Assembly: GCA_050084985.1 (NCBI GenBank) | Contig: JBITNC010000001.1 | Span: 61,690,001-61,754,000 of the forward strand | DNA from: Nageia nagi | Taxonomy: Eukaryota > Pinophyta | Direction: 5' to 3' | DNA: 64,000 nucleotides | In this document: positions 24,626 through 37,200 of the stretch, one piece after another | Numbering within the stretch: the stretch's first letter is position 1 | Layout: every line of letters starts with the position of its first letter | Made by a program: the position numbers and the translations under genes | Notes under the pieces: generated by a model | Seen by the model: the letters and a program-made list of their open reading frames with translations, nothing else | Databases searched by the model: none | Told to the model about the DNA's origin: nothing

Positions 24626-25945
24626 TGGAGTATTAGCGAGGTAATTAGCAATTACTTGTCCTTTTATTTACTTTTGTTCAATAAAATGTAAATCAAATTC
24701 AGTTAAGTGCATTATCCACTTTACAGTTTTTGAATTTTGATAGGTTTTATTCATCATATATTTCAACAGATCCACTTTAGAGATGACATATGTTGCATGA
24801 TTAAGCATATAATGTTGAAGTTTTTTAGTAGCAAAAATGATAGCAAGACATAATTTTTTCAAATATATATACTTAATCTCATAGCTCACAAGTGTTCTAC
24901 TCAGATAATATATAGCTTATTCTTTATTGTGTTCATTCTTTTGAGCAAGCATTGTTCCTAGAGCATTTTCAATAGCAGAAATATATAACAAAAAGGGTAT
25001 ATCTTTTCTTGGTGGACTTAATACAGGAGGAGATAATAAATATCTTTTGATCTCATCGAATGCATCTTGTTGTTCTTTGCCCCAATGATATTCTACTCCC
25101 TTTTTTAATAGTTTTGTAAATGGCTTGCATTTATCAGAAAGTTGAGCTATAAACCTTCTAATGGCTTGTAACTTACCCTATAAACTTTGTAATTATTTTA
25201 GATTTGCAAGAGGTGGCATGTCTACTACTGCCTTCACTTTACTAAGATCTATTTCGATTCCTCATCGGGACACAATAAATCCTAATAATTTTCCTAAAGT
25301 TACACCAAAAATATATTTTTTTGGATTTAATCTTACTTTATGTTCTAATAATCTATCTAAGACTTTAATTAGGTCTTTTCCATGATCTAATCGATATTTA
25401 GATCTAACCAACAAATCATCGATATAATATTCTACTATGTCATGCATATAATCATGGAATATATAAGTCATAGCTCTTTGATAAGTTGCCCTAGCATTTT
25501 TTAAACCAAAAGGCATAACTTTATAACAAAAGGTACCCCAAGGAGTTATAAAAGCCATTTTATGTTTATCTTCAATGGCTATTTTTATTTGATTATAACC
25601 AGAAAATCCATCCATTAATTATAACATATCATGTCCTGCTATCGAATCTACCAAACTATCAATGCTAGGTAGAGGGAAATCATCCTTAGGACAAGCTTTG
25701 TTAAGATCACAGAAATCTATGCATATTCTTATTTTTCCACTTGGTTTTTTCATAGGTACCATATTAGATATCCAATCTGAATAATCTATAGGTTGTATAA
25801 ATTTAGCTTCTAATAATTTTTGAAGTTCTTCTTTTACCATTAATGCTATAGTAGGATGCATTTTACGTAATTTTTGTTTAACAGGTTTAGCATCAGATTT
25901 TAATGCTAAATTATGTACTACTAATTTGGGATCTATTCTAGGCAT
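24626..25945 (-). pseudogene. Element B reverse transcriptase and first RNase H
   Basis: Open pieces 25945-25619, 25615-25262 and 24889-24668. RT motifs in order: KEELQKLLEAKFIQPIDYSD, GKIRICIDFCDLNKACPKDD, MDGFSGYNQIKIA, MPFGLKNARATYQRAM, and VEYYIDDLLV (catalytic YxDD), then NPKKYIFGV. RNase H follows with LLYISAIENALG and a YIYLKKLCLAIIFATKKLQHYM stretch (like EKxCLAxxxAxxKLRHY). One stop separates the first two RT pieces and several lie in 24890-25261. Copies RNA into DNA in the intact family. Confidence 0.9.
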
Positions 25946-27144
25946 GTCTGCATATGACCATGCAAATAAGTTATAATTTCTTCTTGTTCATTTTCTGTGA
26001 GGTTTTCTCCTGATTGAATAATTTTAGGATTTTGAGGATCATTACTAATATTTATTTCTAATACTTTTTCAGTAAGCATATGCAACCCTTCTTCTAATTG
26101 ATTTGGTACTGGTATCCAGTCATTGTCATTAACACTATATTCTTCATCGTATTCTTGAGTTTGTTCATTCATGCATACTTGATTTTCATAGGAACCAAAT
26201 ATGTGATCTACATTTTTGAATTCATGTACTGAAGGATTGGATGATATAAGAGAGAAATTAACAATTACTTCATCTGTAGAAGTATTGGCTATTATTTTGA
26301 TTAAATTTTAATTTTCATTAACTTCATGTATTTGTTCATTATTTTGATCTTCAATATCATTCTCTTTTATTGTAACCATATTTATCGATGGTATACCTAA
26401 ATATGGAATGATTGATGATTTGGCATTTTTCTTTATTTTTTCTTGTATATCACTTGGTAAGCACGAATGATTCCAGGGTGGCTCAATATTATTAATAAAG
26501 AGCATTTTGACACCTTCTAAGACATCCATTTCACTTAATTGTTCTTCTCTTATATTAATAATTTCTTGTACTATAGATTCTTTCTCTAAAATTTCTTCAT
26601 TATAATCCAAATTCTCTTCTCCTAAATTTCCTAATTTAGCAAGATTTTTACATTTATTTTGATAACCTAATCCCCTTTTATCAGTGGGATCCTGGTATCA
26701 TAATTCAATTATTTCTCATAGACCCTGTTCATATCGACCCAATCCTCATCCTTGCGAATTACATTTGTTAAAATAGTTTAAGATAAATGTTCTTGAACAT
26801 GGTGATAAATATTTTATATCATTATTGAAATTTCCTTCATATGTTTGATTAGGTATCATTGACACAGGATCTACTATTCCTGCATAGATAAACATTGTTT
26901 GATTAGGTACTTCTCTTAAAGGTACTATTTGTCCAATTACACTAGGTGATTTAGATAATCTTCCCATTTCTTGTGTTAAAGGTATATTAAACACAACATC
27001 ATCTACGTCGTATTCTCCCATACCCAAATCCATTAATTTAACTTTTACTAGATATACATTGGATGAGTTATTATTAGATGTAGTATTTACTTATTTTGAC
27101 GAAGAAACCCCATGTTTTTCATCTAAATTTTTAGCAACTTTTTC
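25946..27144 (-). pseudogene. Element B protease-RT linker
   Basis: Open pieces 27033-26746, 26610-26308 and 26172-25933, rich in E, N and I and of no recognised fold, in line with the long acidic linker between protease and RT in Tat polyproteins. The last piece overlaps the start of the RT frame by 13 bases, so a frameshift lies near 25940. Confidence 0.6.
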
Positions 27145-27885
27145 CTAAGTATATTTATCTTGAATAACTATATCATTTTTTCCTTTTATGACTTCAGATT
27201 GATTCATATTTTTGTTCATTAATATGGTTGATAAATTAGGAGACGGTAATGTCACTTTATTTGGATCAAAAATTAAATTACAATGTGAATAAGGATCTGG
27301 ATCTTTAAATACATAATGAACTTTATCTTTATAGATGTATTTTAAACATCCATGATAAGTTGATGGAACACATTGCATTTCTCTAATCCATGGCCATCCT
27401 AAAAGAACATTGTATTGTATAATATTTCCTTCAATTATATGTAATTGAATAGTTTTAGCCCCTACTATAATCGAAAGCACTATTGATCCCAAAGTTGAAC
27501 ACACTGTATCATTAAATGCCCTAATTTGTAAAGAAGGAGCTAATATAAGTGAATCTGATAAATTCAAATTTTTGTATGCAGCATCTGAAATTATATTTAT
27601 AGCTGAACCTTCATCTATCAGAATTCTTTTAAATAATCTCCCATCTACTTTACCCATTATATGTAAAGGTGGATCAAGTCCGCCTGGTCCATCGTTATTT
27701 AATTTTTCTTGTTCGTAGAAGGTGATACTAGGTTGTTGAGATATCTTCAAACTTTCAACTATTGAAATAAAATTATCAAGGTTACTAACATCTACTTGAA
27801 TTTCTTGTAGAATTTGATTCATAGCTTCCCTATAACTCTCATATTGTTGTAATAATTCAAATAAGGTCATCTTAACTGGAAACAT
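27145..27885 (-). CDS. Element B aspartic protease, open 246-codon stretch
   Basis: One open frame. A helical N-terminal part (about residues 1-70) leads into a retropepsin-like fold. The active-site motif ILIDEGSAINII (D-E-G in place of D-S/T-G) is preceded by VDGRLFKR, then IRAFNDTVCSTLGSIVLS and YNVLLGWPWIREM (the ILGRPWL-type flap end). DxG variants with a bulky middle residue are normal in Tat elements. Cleaves the gag-pol precursor in the intact family. The frame ends in a TAA; the original polyprotein would have run on. Confidence 0.85.
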   Translation of the reverse strand: MFPVKMTLFELLQQYESYREAMNQILQEIQVDVSNLDNFISIVESLKISQQPSITFYEQEKLNNDGPGGLDPPLHIMGKVDGRLFKRILIDEGSAINIISDAAYKNLNLSDSLILAPSLQIRAFNDTVCSTLGSIVLSIIVGAKTIQLHIIEGNIIQYNVLLGWPWIREMQCVPSTYHGCLKYIYKDKVHYVFKDPDPYSHCNLIFDPNKVTLPSPNLSTILMNKNMNQSEVIKGKNDIVIQDKYT

Positions 27886-27996
27886 TTTTAATTATTGTTG
27901 AAGAGCACCTTTTATCAAAACTTTAGGTTGTTGTGGAGGAGGTATAGGTTGTATATTAATTGGGTTTGATATCGATTGATTTTTTCATGGATTATC

Positions 27997-29503
27997 CTAT
28001 TTATTCCAATATTGTTGTGCTCTTGTAGCTATACCAATCATATGTATTGAATCATCTATAGTTCCTATAAATGGTATGTCCTTATTATTCCATGTATAGT
28101 TCATTTGGTTTGGAATAATTACCACATTGTTAGCTTGATGTGAAGGTAAGGGGTTTTGATATATCCCTAAATTTTGATTTGAAGGCACAACAAGATTATC
28201 CACATCTATTTTCTGACTATCTATCAAGTCTTGAATTTTATGTTGTAAAGTTCGACATTTATTTGTATTATGTCCCTTTTGCCTATGATAAGCACAAAAT
28301 TCATTCTCCTTATACCATTTGCTTCCTCTAGCATTAGAATTTTTAGGTTTTATATCAAGTAATGTAATCATACCATTATCACACAATTTTTAAGTATTTT
28401 GGCTAATGGTTCTGATAATGGGGTAAAATTTCTTTTAGGCTTAGGTTCAGCATTTTCTTCAATTTTTGAATATTGACCAAAATTTTTTGTCATAGCTATT
28501 TGGTTATTTTGTGGTTGTTTACTAATGTTTTCATATTGATTACCCTTTTTGTATTCTTTTTTCTTGAGTTTTAGTTCTCCATCTTGAATTTTAACTCTTT
28601 CTATGACTACTGCCTGAGCAATAGCTTCTTCAAAAGTTTTATGTTGTTGAATTTGGAGAACATTAGCTATTGTTCTTAAACAACTTTGGCTAAATAATTT
28701 AACCAATTCTTCTTGTGGTATTGTATAAGGCATACTAGTGAGTATAGCCCGCTATCTTGAGATGTAATCTTGTATAGTTTCATCAGGAAACTATTGTAAT
28801 CTTGTAAGATCAGTAATTGAAGATATTTCTTTAATATTGATTCTAAAGTGTTCAAGAAATTGATTAGCTAATTATTCGAATGTATATAAACTATGTATAG
28901 GTAAACTATTATACCAATCTAGAGCTTGACCTGCGAGTGTCATAGGAAATATACGTAACATTAATGAGTCATCATTAGCTATCTGATAGCTAGAAAATGT
29001 AAATTTTCTCAAATGTTCTTTGGGGTCTTCTCTTCCTTTAAATGATTCTATTTTAGGAAATTCAAACCTATATGGTAATTTCTTTTTTGGAACACTTGGA
29101 TGAATAGGCTCATTGCAAATGTTCTTATAATTTAACTTTTGAAGTTCGTGAACATTCATTTCTCGATTTATAAAATCTCTGGTACCGCTATGGTTTCAGC
29201 CTGAGATTTATCCTCATCAATTTCTAAGTTATCACACCTTTGATTTAATTTCTCTACATCTCCTAGTAAACTAGAAAACACCTTAGGAATAGCCCTATAA
29301 TTAGCTAGGTGATGATGAATTTCAATTAACTCTTCATCTAACACTTGTATTCTAGCCTTGGTAATAGGATCTTCTATACTTTGTCTTTGCAATCTAGATT
29401 GATCATAACCCCAATCCCAATCTTTACTTTCATAACGAACTACCCGTGGATCTGATTCATCTAAAGGAGGTGGCCTCCTAACCGAAGACTCTATCAAATC
29501 CAT
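27997..29503 (-). pseudogene. Element B gag
   Basis: ATG at 29503 begins MDLIESSVRRPPPLDESDPR. Pieces 29503-29168, 29159-28872, 28733-28368 and 28386-27997 form one gag broken by a frameshift near 29175, stops between 28872 and 28733, and a frameshift near 28380 in an A-rich run. The capsid motif is FPKIESFKGREDPKEHLRKF with AGQALDWYNSLP. The nucleocapsid has FCAYHRQKGHNTNKCRTL, a C-x2-H variant knuckle typical of Tat gag proteins rather than a classic CCHC. Length about 500 codons. 27886-27996 is a short broken join to protease. Confidence 0.85.
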
Positions 29504-31505
29504 ATTGTTTGGATCTATTTCTCATATTTCAAATGGGTGTTCTCACATTTTCTTAGCGGTCATACTTCTAGTTTGAACTATTTTTTTTTTAGATATTATA
29601 AACAAACATCATAAGAAAGAAACTCTTTTTATCTTTTATATTATGTTTTCAAGAAAATAATTTAATGCATAAACATCTTATATGCAAACTTACTTTTAAC
29701 GATGTGATTACCTTTTTAACTTTTTCACATATTTTTAATGTCTGAGTTAAATGAATGATATGAGTTGTTCATTTTAATCTTTTTAATTTTCCTAGTTTGT
29801 TTTGACTAGTCAAGTGTTAAATAAGGTAGGTTGGGTAATTCTAAGTAATGTTTACAAGTTTCTATGGCTTTTGGCTTGGTTCTAGATGAGTCTCCTTTTT
29901 TGTGACTCCTACCTATGGGAAAGTCACCTTGGTCATCACCTCTAAGTATAACTTGGCTCTATGGATTCAAGTGTGTTATGTCGGTGGGTACAAAGAAGTA
30001 AGAATTAACGGTTGGTAGTGACATCCAACTCGTTAATGTTCAATTATTTCTTTAAGGCCTTATGAAATGCATTTAAACAAATAAAATACATTATGTATAC
30101 TACCCTCCCAAACATTCATGTCCATTTACTTATCTCATCTTAATGTGATGCAATCAAAAGTTTATTTTAAGTGGACTTTGACCTTAATAAACCCCATTGT
30201 TCTTTTTTTTAATTATAATGTGATTCATTATCCAACCTCTTAATGATGTTCATTAACTCCTTCCAGTTGTGGAAGTTTTATATGTGATAAATTTCCTTTT
30301 TTTACTAGTCACATATCTCTTCGACCTCCAATGGAGTGGTAAGAGCAGACTTAGTAAAAAGCCATTAAGTGTAAATAAATTAATTAAGTGAAGTTCAATT
30401 ATTCCTCCAAGAGTCACATATCCCTTCGACATCCAATGGAGTGGTAAGGGAAAACATCTTTAAGAGTGTTAATGTGAAGTATATTTTCAAATAATATGTG
30501 AATAAATTTTACCTCTTTCACTTAACTTATTTCTGATCACTTAAGATCACTTGAAGCGCGAAAGTGAGAGCATACTTTGTTAAGTGAAAGTACTTAGTGT
30601 ATTCGAATCCCTCCAATTCATTAACCTTTTAATATGATTTATACTACCTAAAACTCAATTTATTTTCCTTAAGTTCATTCCTTTTAATGTGATTCATTTA
30701 CTCCTTCCAATTGTGGAAGTATTACGTGTAGTAAATTACCTTCTCTTACTAGTCACATATCCCTTCGACCTCTAATGGAGTGGTAAGGGAAAACTTGGTA
30801 AGAGGTCATTATGTGTGGATAAATTAACCAAATTAATGATAGTGTGAATGTGAAAGAAAAGAAGGATTAATTACTCGTTCTTATCAGGTCTATTCTGGTC
30901 ACCTTAGATCACACGAAGCACAAAGGGAGAGCATAAGTAGACAAGATAAAAAGTATTAATGTGTACGTACCCTTCACCTAAAACATGAAAATAAATACAT
31001 AACATTATACATAAAGTAAATTAATAAAAAAAATGCATTTAACCTTTTCTATCCGTTCCTATATGCATTCTAGGCAAAGGAATCACAGTCAAAAGTATCC
31101 TTCCATTTTAACAATACATTATATATTTTATTTTATTTTATATTTAGAAATAACAAAAGGAGACAAAACGACCTAGAGTAAGAGTCACCGGTGTTTAAAC
31201 AGAGATCGTTGGCATTTATTCTAAGTCACCGATGTTCGATTCTAATCACTAGTGTTTATAATGAAATTGTCAATGTTTAGTCTAATTACTTTGTACATCG
31301 CTAGCATTCCTTTTGAGTCACCGACGTCCGATTCCAATCATTGGTGTTTCTGCAATAGATTTCCTAAAAAAGCATAGAACACAAAATTTAAAGTCAGTAT
31401 ATAGAAAAATTCAAATAAACCAAATAACAGAAAGGTAGAATTATTTTTAACATAAACAAAAACCTCCCTATCAATAATAGAGGGGCCCTCCTTCTAGTGT
31501 TAGAA
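29504..31505 (-). other. Element B 5' leader with two repeat families
   Basis: About 2 kb between 5' LTR and gag, with no ORF. A unit containing TCACATATCCCTTCGACCTC and ATGGAGTGGTAAGGG occurs three times (about 30308, 30412 and 30746). A 20-21 bp periodic array lies at 31184-31350. I could not recognise a PBS next to the LTR at 31505; the expected TGG start is not there. Confidence 0.6.
31184..31350. repeat. 20-21 bp periodic GTCACCGRTGTT array in element B leader
   Basis: Motif starts at 31184, 31205, 31225, 31245, 31266, about 31285, 31297, 31317 and 31337. Variants include GTCACCGGTGTTT, ATCGTTGGCATTT, GTCACCGATGTTC, ATCACTAGTGTTT and GTCACCGACGTCC. Alternate copies look more worn at CG sites. 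Confidence 0.7.
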
Positions 31506-32343
31506 TGTTACAGTGAAAATAGAGCTAGAATGTAGAATAACATAAAATACAATTATTCTTAAATTTTCACTGAACCTCAAATTATGTAAAATAGGTAGAA
31601 ATGTTGTAATTGTAAATTGATATTGATTTTCAGCTCAAACTACAATTTGCCCTTGGAAGGGACTTTTACAAATGCCATTTGCCAAAATGAGAGTATTAGA
31701 TCTTCATTGTTTTTGATTTGCTTGCTTCTCTCCTTGATGTAGACAACCTGTAAATCCTACACACATGCAAGAGATAATAACATCAAAGCATCTATGTATG
31801 ACATGTATTGAATTGAAACTAGCATAAAATAATAAAAGGTATGAGCTCACAAGATTTTGGCAGCATTACCCCCTCCAAAAAAATGGGTCCCTATTGCTTT
31901 GTTTTAGCTTGTATTTATAGATTTTGGGTGAGGTTTTCCAAGGCTAGTAAGAAGAAGTGAAAAGCCACCGTAGGTCGTAACTGACCCCCTCTATCCACAT
32001 CATCTTAAAAGAATGAGATGTTTCAACTTTCTTTTATCATTTTTGGTTTATATTCAGCTATTATAGAGTCATCAATGATTACTAGGTGGACGTCGGTGAT
32101 CATCCTAAAACACCGGCAATTGTTTTGGGTCGTTGGCAACTGGTTTTCAGTTCTTATAACAATATTAAAGTGACTACCAAATAGCCAATTTTTACTAAAA
32201 AGGGTCATGTGACCACTCATTTTGTATGTACTCGATGAGAGCTATCCAATAATATGGTTTTTAAACCTATTTTATATTGTCACAAAGAGTTATAATTATT
32301 TCAATGTTTACTAGTTAAAAAGGGACATTTTTAGGTGTCTACA
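31506..32343 (-). repeat. Element B 5' LTR
   Basis: 838 bp, partner of 15665-16503. As the upstream LTR of this minus-strand element it would drive transcription leftwards from the TATA box at 31911-31919. The last 5 bases outside it at 32344-32348 are the CATAG target duplication. Confidence 0.93.
31911..31919 (-). promoter_or_regulatory. TATA box of element B promoter
   Basis: TATAAATAC on the minus strand, identical to the other LTR despite about 5 percent divergence between the LTRs. Confidence 0.6.
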
Positions 32344-32348
32344 CATAG
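32344..32348. repeat. Target-site duplication of element B, right copy (CATAG)
   Basis: Second copy of the 5-bp duplication; see 15660-15664. Confidence 0.9.
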
Positions 32349-33870
32349 CCAAACACTATATCAACACTAGAAAAGGTACTTATTTATTGAAAAGTAAGTG
32401 TTTTCCATAATGAAAGAACTTAAAAAATTCAAGCATTATATCTCCCACAATAGAATCCTTGTATTTACTATCCATCTAGATGTAAGAAATTATGTTATAC
32501 AAGGAGACTTAGGTGAAGAAAAGGTTGTATAGATTACTAAAATAATGGAATATGATATAAAACTTAATCCAAACAAGTATATCAAAGGTAAGGCTCTATG
32601 TAAAAATATAGCTAAAGCTTCACATATGATTGCTATTATGAGAAATGAGCAACAACTAAATGAAAAAAGTAATTATATTAAGTAAGTTATTTTTTATTTT
32701 TAAATTGGTAAATGTCTTGAATCTCTAGAAAATTTTTAGAGGAGATTCAAGCTACATGCGTTGAAGTTTGTGATGATAGATGACCATTTATATAGAAAAA
32801 ACTTTGATCAAACCCTATTAAGATATGTGAATCATGATGAATCCTAAATAATATTGCATGAATTTTATTATGGTTTCTCTAAAGCATTATAGTGGACCAA
32901 CTATAGAATTAAAATTTTACAAGCTAGATATTATTAGCCCACCATATTCAAGATTCATTCAAGATTACCTATGAATGTGATAAATGCAGTAGATTTATGG
33001 GAAAAAAAGGCAAGCTGATATGCCTCTTAAACCTATGATAGTTGAGAAACCCTTTTATATAATGGGGTATGGACTTCATTGGTGTTATAAATCCAAATTC
33101 CTCAATAGGCCATAAGTTCATCTTGACTGCAATAGACTATTTTATTAGATGGTTAGAAGCAATGCTATGTAAGAATGCAAATCAAGAAGTGATGATAGAA
33201 ATGATCAAAAGGATAATCACTCACTTTGGAATCCCATAGACTATTATCTTAGATAATGGCTTGATATTTATTTGAGGTAACTTATCAAATTTTATTATTG
33301 AATATGGGATATACTAGTTATTCTATTAAAATTATTACCCACAAGGTAATGGGTTATATGAATAAATAATAAAAATCTAACTTGAACCATCAAAAGAACA
33401 ATTGAATCGTATCATAGACAATGGCATACATAATCAAACTTACCATTATGGTAAAATACCTATGTTCCTAATACACATTGAGTTACCAACATTAAAAATC
33501 TTGGAAGAAATGGAGGACCATGACTTCAATCCACTATAATATAGGTATAATCAGCTCCTAAAATAGAAGAATATTGAAACAAATCATATGAGTCATTTTA
33601 GTATCGGAAACACATTGTTAAGAAATGGCTTAATAAAAAAAGTCTTCTTGGGTGATGTTTGAACTAAGTGACATTATCCTCAAATGGGATGAGAAAAAAG
33701 CAAAGCCTAAAAGACACCAAAAATTTTACTCTCTATGGAGCAAGCCTTACATCATCACTCAAGCCATGCAAAATAATACATTCAAATTATAAGACATCAT
33801 CAAGTCCTAGGAATTACCTATTCCTATTAATGGGATCTATTTGAAGCATTATCAGGTAATAAGGTAATCT
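32349..33870 (+). pseudogene. Element A end of RNase H and integrase (decayed)
   Basis: It takes up the RNase H frame broken at 15664 (QTLYQH, then KKFKHYISHNRILVFTIHLD, then ITKIMEYDIKLNPNKYIKG). The integrase follows from about 32930: a worn zinc region (YECDKCSRF), WGMDFIGVINPNSSIGHKF (first D), FGIP and IILDNGLIF (second D), and YYPQGNGLYE (E region). The C-terminal KPYIITQAMQNNTFKL and INGIYLKHYQ mark its end. Many stops. Confidence 0.8.
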
Positions 33871-34221
33871 TGTAACACCCCCAAAGATTGTATAGTGTAC
33901 ATAATTTCAAAAAACAAATTTAAGGCTTATACATCTTCTAGACATAGTTTCTAAGAAAGTAGGTAGGTAACTATTAATGCTCAACATTAATTCAAAAAGA
34001 TCTAGGGTTAATGTTAGTGCATTGTTAAGCCATCAACTAAATAGGGTAGCATTTAAGGAAAGATATATTTGGATTTCTCAAACCATCATACACTTACCCT
34101 AATTTAAATTTGGCATGCTCCAAACTAACTCATCCAACTTGTGGTAGCCTAGTCCATACGATGTGTGAATCTTCACACCTTAAGCATTAATTACTATTAA
34201 TAGAAGTATCACAAAATTTAA
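33871..34221 (+). other. Spacer between element A integrase and extra ORF
   Basis: About 350 bp, AT-rich, no open frame and no repeat that I can see. It separates the integrase end from the long 3' reading frame. Confidence 0.4.
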
Positions 34222-37200
34222 ATGAATAAAACATCCTACATACCCTTCAATTCAATGCTTATCCTTTTTTTAGCATACCAATTTTTAGAGTCACCAAAGC
34301 TTACAATTTGTAGAGATAAGTTGAATAAGGAGATACATAGTTGTAGGACCTTACAAAGTGTGGATTATAAGTCTCAAATGCAAACCAAAGGTTCTAAAAA
34401 GAGTGCTAACACCATGTTGAATTCACAATCATAAAATCTAGCTAAAATAGAGCAAGTGGATGCTAACCTAATATCCATGTAAGAGGAATACCTTGAAAAT
34501 GCTTTGAGGGTAAACTTGATTGAGATGGGGGTGATGAACCATATTAATACATGAAGGGTTGACCCCAATCATGTCCTTTTACAACATATGGGTCTTGAAG
34601 TTATAAAAAAATGGAAATCATTAGCACACTCAAAGAGAGACATAATGATTAACTAGTGCCTAGCTTATTATGTGCCCTATAAATCATTCACTTGCCCCAA
34701 TCTATTGTATTTGGTGGCACATAGGCATAACCAACAATGTTATCAGATAGGAATGTTCAAGGACTAAGAGCACAAAGAAGAGTCAAAGCCAAAATTTGAA
34801 ATAGTACTAGACTTCTCCCTTGATTCTATTCTTTAGGCATTTCTTGTCACAATTGATTGGACTTTCCATGTGAAGAAATAGATTGATTTAAAAAAAGAGA
34901 AGAATGATTTCTATAGTAATGTAGATCAAATGATAAATTGGATTGATGAGAGATATCAAGAGAATAGAACCACATAGCTCTAGCCAAGCTATGAAATCAC
35001 TCTATTTGAAAATAAGAGAGATAGATAGGTGTTATAGACATTAGCAATCATTCTAGGGAAGAAAACCTAAATAGAAGTAGATGAATCCATGGTGCATATG
35101 GCTTACAATATCATAGATGCACACATCTACTATGACTTCCCAACTTTTATTTCTAATGAGATAAATAGATGTCTTTTCAAAATTAAAAAATCATATTTTA
35201 GACACTCATCATATCTTTGGTGGGTCTTGGCCCATCAAAATTTTGACAAACTTGTAGAGGCAAGGCTACCAATTGAGTTGATGAATCCAAGTACTAGACC
35301 AATACTAATTTATTTGAGGGTGCCATTCTTGAGTAAGTTGCATGGATTGTATTATGAGTTCATGGATACATTCTAAGAAATAATAGTGTAGATGTTGATA
35401 GAAAGAATCCCTAGTAGATTATGCAAGAGTGCTATGTGAGAGCTACTACGAGGAAATAAAGTTAGTGATTGGTACTTTCTCAAAGACCGCACCATGATTA
35501 TGAGGTATGGATATTTTGAAAAACCTTTTTTTTTCCTAAATATGTAACCCCTTAGCTATATTCCATATATATATCATAAAAAATATATGTCATAGAGACC
35601 AAGTATGGGTTCAGGGTATTTTTAAATCTATTGTAGATATATCAGCTTCTAATGAAAATTTCACTCTTTTAGAAGTAAGTTGTAAAGATAATATAATAGA
35701 ATTTGTTGTACAAAATTTTAAAATGGATATGGTAGAAGCCTTATGGATGTATGATCCTTCAAGGGAGATCATAAAAGTAATTAGATCAAGCAAGAAGCAC
35801 CTAGCCTTTGCCCATGAGTATAGACTTCATGTGAAATATTTTGTAAATAAAATTGAGTAAGAAGCAAAAATATACCCTGAATGGGAATTTACATGCATAA
35901 ATAAGGCTTGGATGACCCTTGAGGGGATAAATAAAAATAAGAACTATGAAAATAAGTGATAAGACTTTACCTTTGGCCCAGATGTATTCACCCAGCTAAC
36001 AGATTTGGGTTGGGGTCCTAATAAAGTTCATTATTTCACAAAGTTTAGATTTGAACATATAACAAAGATTTATCATATTGAAAATAAATTATTTGAAAAA
36101 TTTAGATATGATAAGTTTTAGGAGGTAGAATATTCTAAATATCCTTTACCAAAATTAGGCCAACCTCTTCCTCCTAATTTTCAAGGAAAATTAGTTACAA
36201 GAGTGAGACAAATAGAGGTTGGACAACCATATGACTTACAAGATCTTGTAAAGAAGGGAGAACAAAATCCCTCAGATATTGCTACTACTTTTCAAGAGTC
36301 TTCTCCAAAAAAAGGAGAATTTAGATCCTTGTTCAAAAATAACAAACCCTAAAGAAATAGAAAAAATTAGCTACATAGCCCAAATCATAGAGGACTGTGC
36401 CTCAACCTCCTAAAATCATAGAAGAAACTTTAGGGGTTGTGGCAAAAGAAGCATAAATTTTTGGTACAGAGAAGTTGTAAGATCCTCAAAATACAAACAT
36501 TGATGCTCAAGAAGTCCTAGAAAAAGAAGTCCCACAAAATAAAGAAGCCCCAAAAAAGAAACACATGCAAATTCAACAAGGTGGGGAAATGTTCTTGGAG
36601 TAGGTAGATCTATAATAGCTACACCCAAAGGTACACTAGATGATGATGATGAATCTAGAAGGAAAAAAGACTTAGATCTAATGGATAAAGTTGATGATGA
36701 AGATAAAGTCATAGAGGAAGTATAAAAAGAAATAAAAAATCAAGATTCTACACATCTAAAGTAATCAAAACCTACTTAATAAGTCATAGTGTCCACCTTA
36801 AGTGTAAATACTCCTCATTCTTTAATTCCTATAACCTCTCAGGGAGAGATTAAATCAATTATTTCTACATAAATTATAGAACCCATTGATTAAGCCACTT
36901 TTGTCAATAAACCTCTTATGCTCCCTAAGTAATAGTTGAGAATTTTTAGTCAAGTAACAAAAATAGGAGACATTAAGATAACATAGATGTCTTTCAAATA
37001 AGGATAATTGGATATTGCTATCATAGCTATAATTGATGTAAGTATGCAGACCAATTTGATAATTGATCAATCTAGGTTTCTTGTGAATTCTTCAATGGTG
37101 CCCAATAAAAGTCTTTAGGAAATAGAGACTAAGATAGATAAATTGAATAAGCAAATTGATCAATATAAGAAAGATTGCTCCCTTAAAGACAAAATAATGG

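Larger units (their letters stand above)
15665..32343 (-). mobile_element. Element B: Tat-type Ty3/gypsy retrotransposon, 16.7 kb, with extra sense and antisense genes
   Basis: Direct LTRs 15665-16503 and 31506-32343 start TGTTACAG and end TCTACA on the + strand. They are flanked by a 5-bp target duplication CATAG (15660-15664 and 32344-32348). Coding runs leftwards: gag, protease, RT, RNase H, second RNase H, integrase, then an extra sense ORF. An antisense plant-mobile-domain gene lies next to the 3' LTR. The polypurine tract at 16504-16518 is of the Tat/Ogre kind. By eye the LTRs differ at about 40 of 838 positions, nearly all transitions. Removing B and one CATAG rejoins element A's RNase H. 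Confidence 0.93.

Noticed and set aside
31480-31505. Primer-binding site of element B next to its 5' LTR
   Set aside because: The minus-strand sequence after the LTR lacks a TGG start, and I could not match it to any tRNA end; it may be mutated, so none is annotated.
36416-36712. Minus-strand serine-rich ORF in element A
   Set aside because: Antisense of the acidic, GAT/GAA-rich middle of the long extra ORF.
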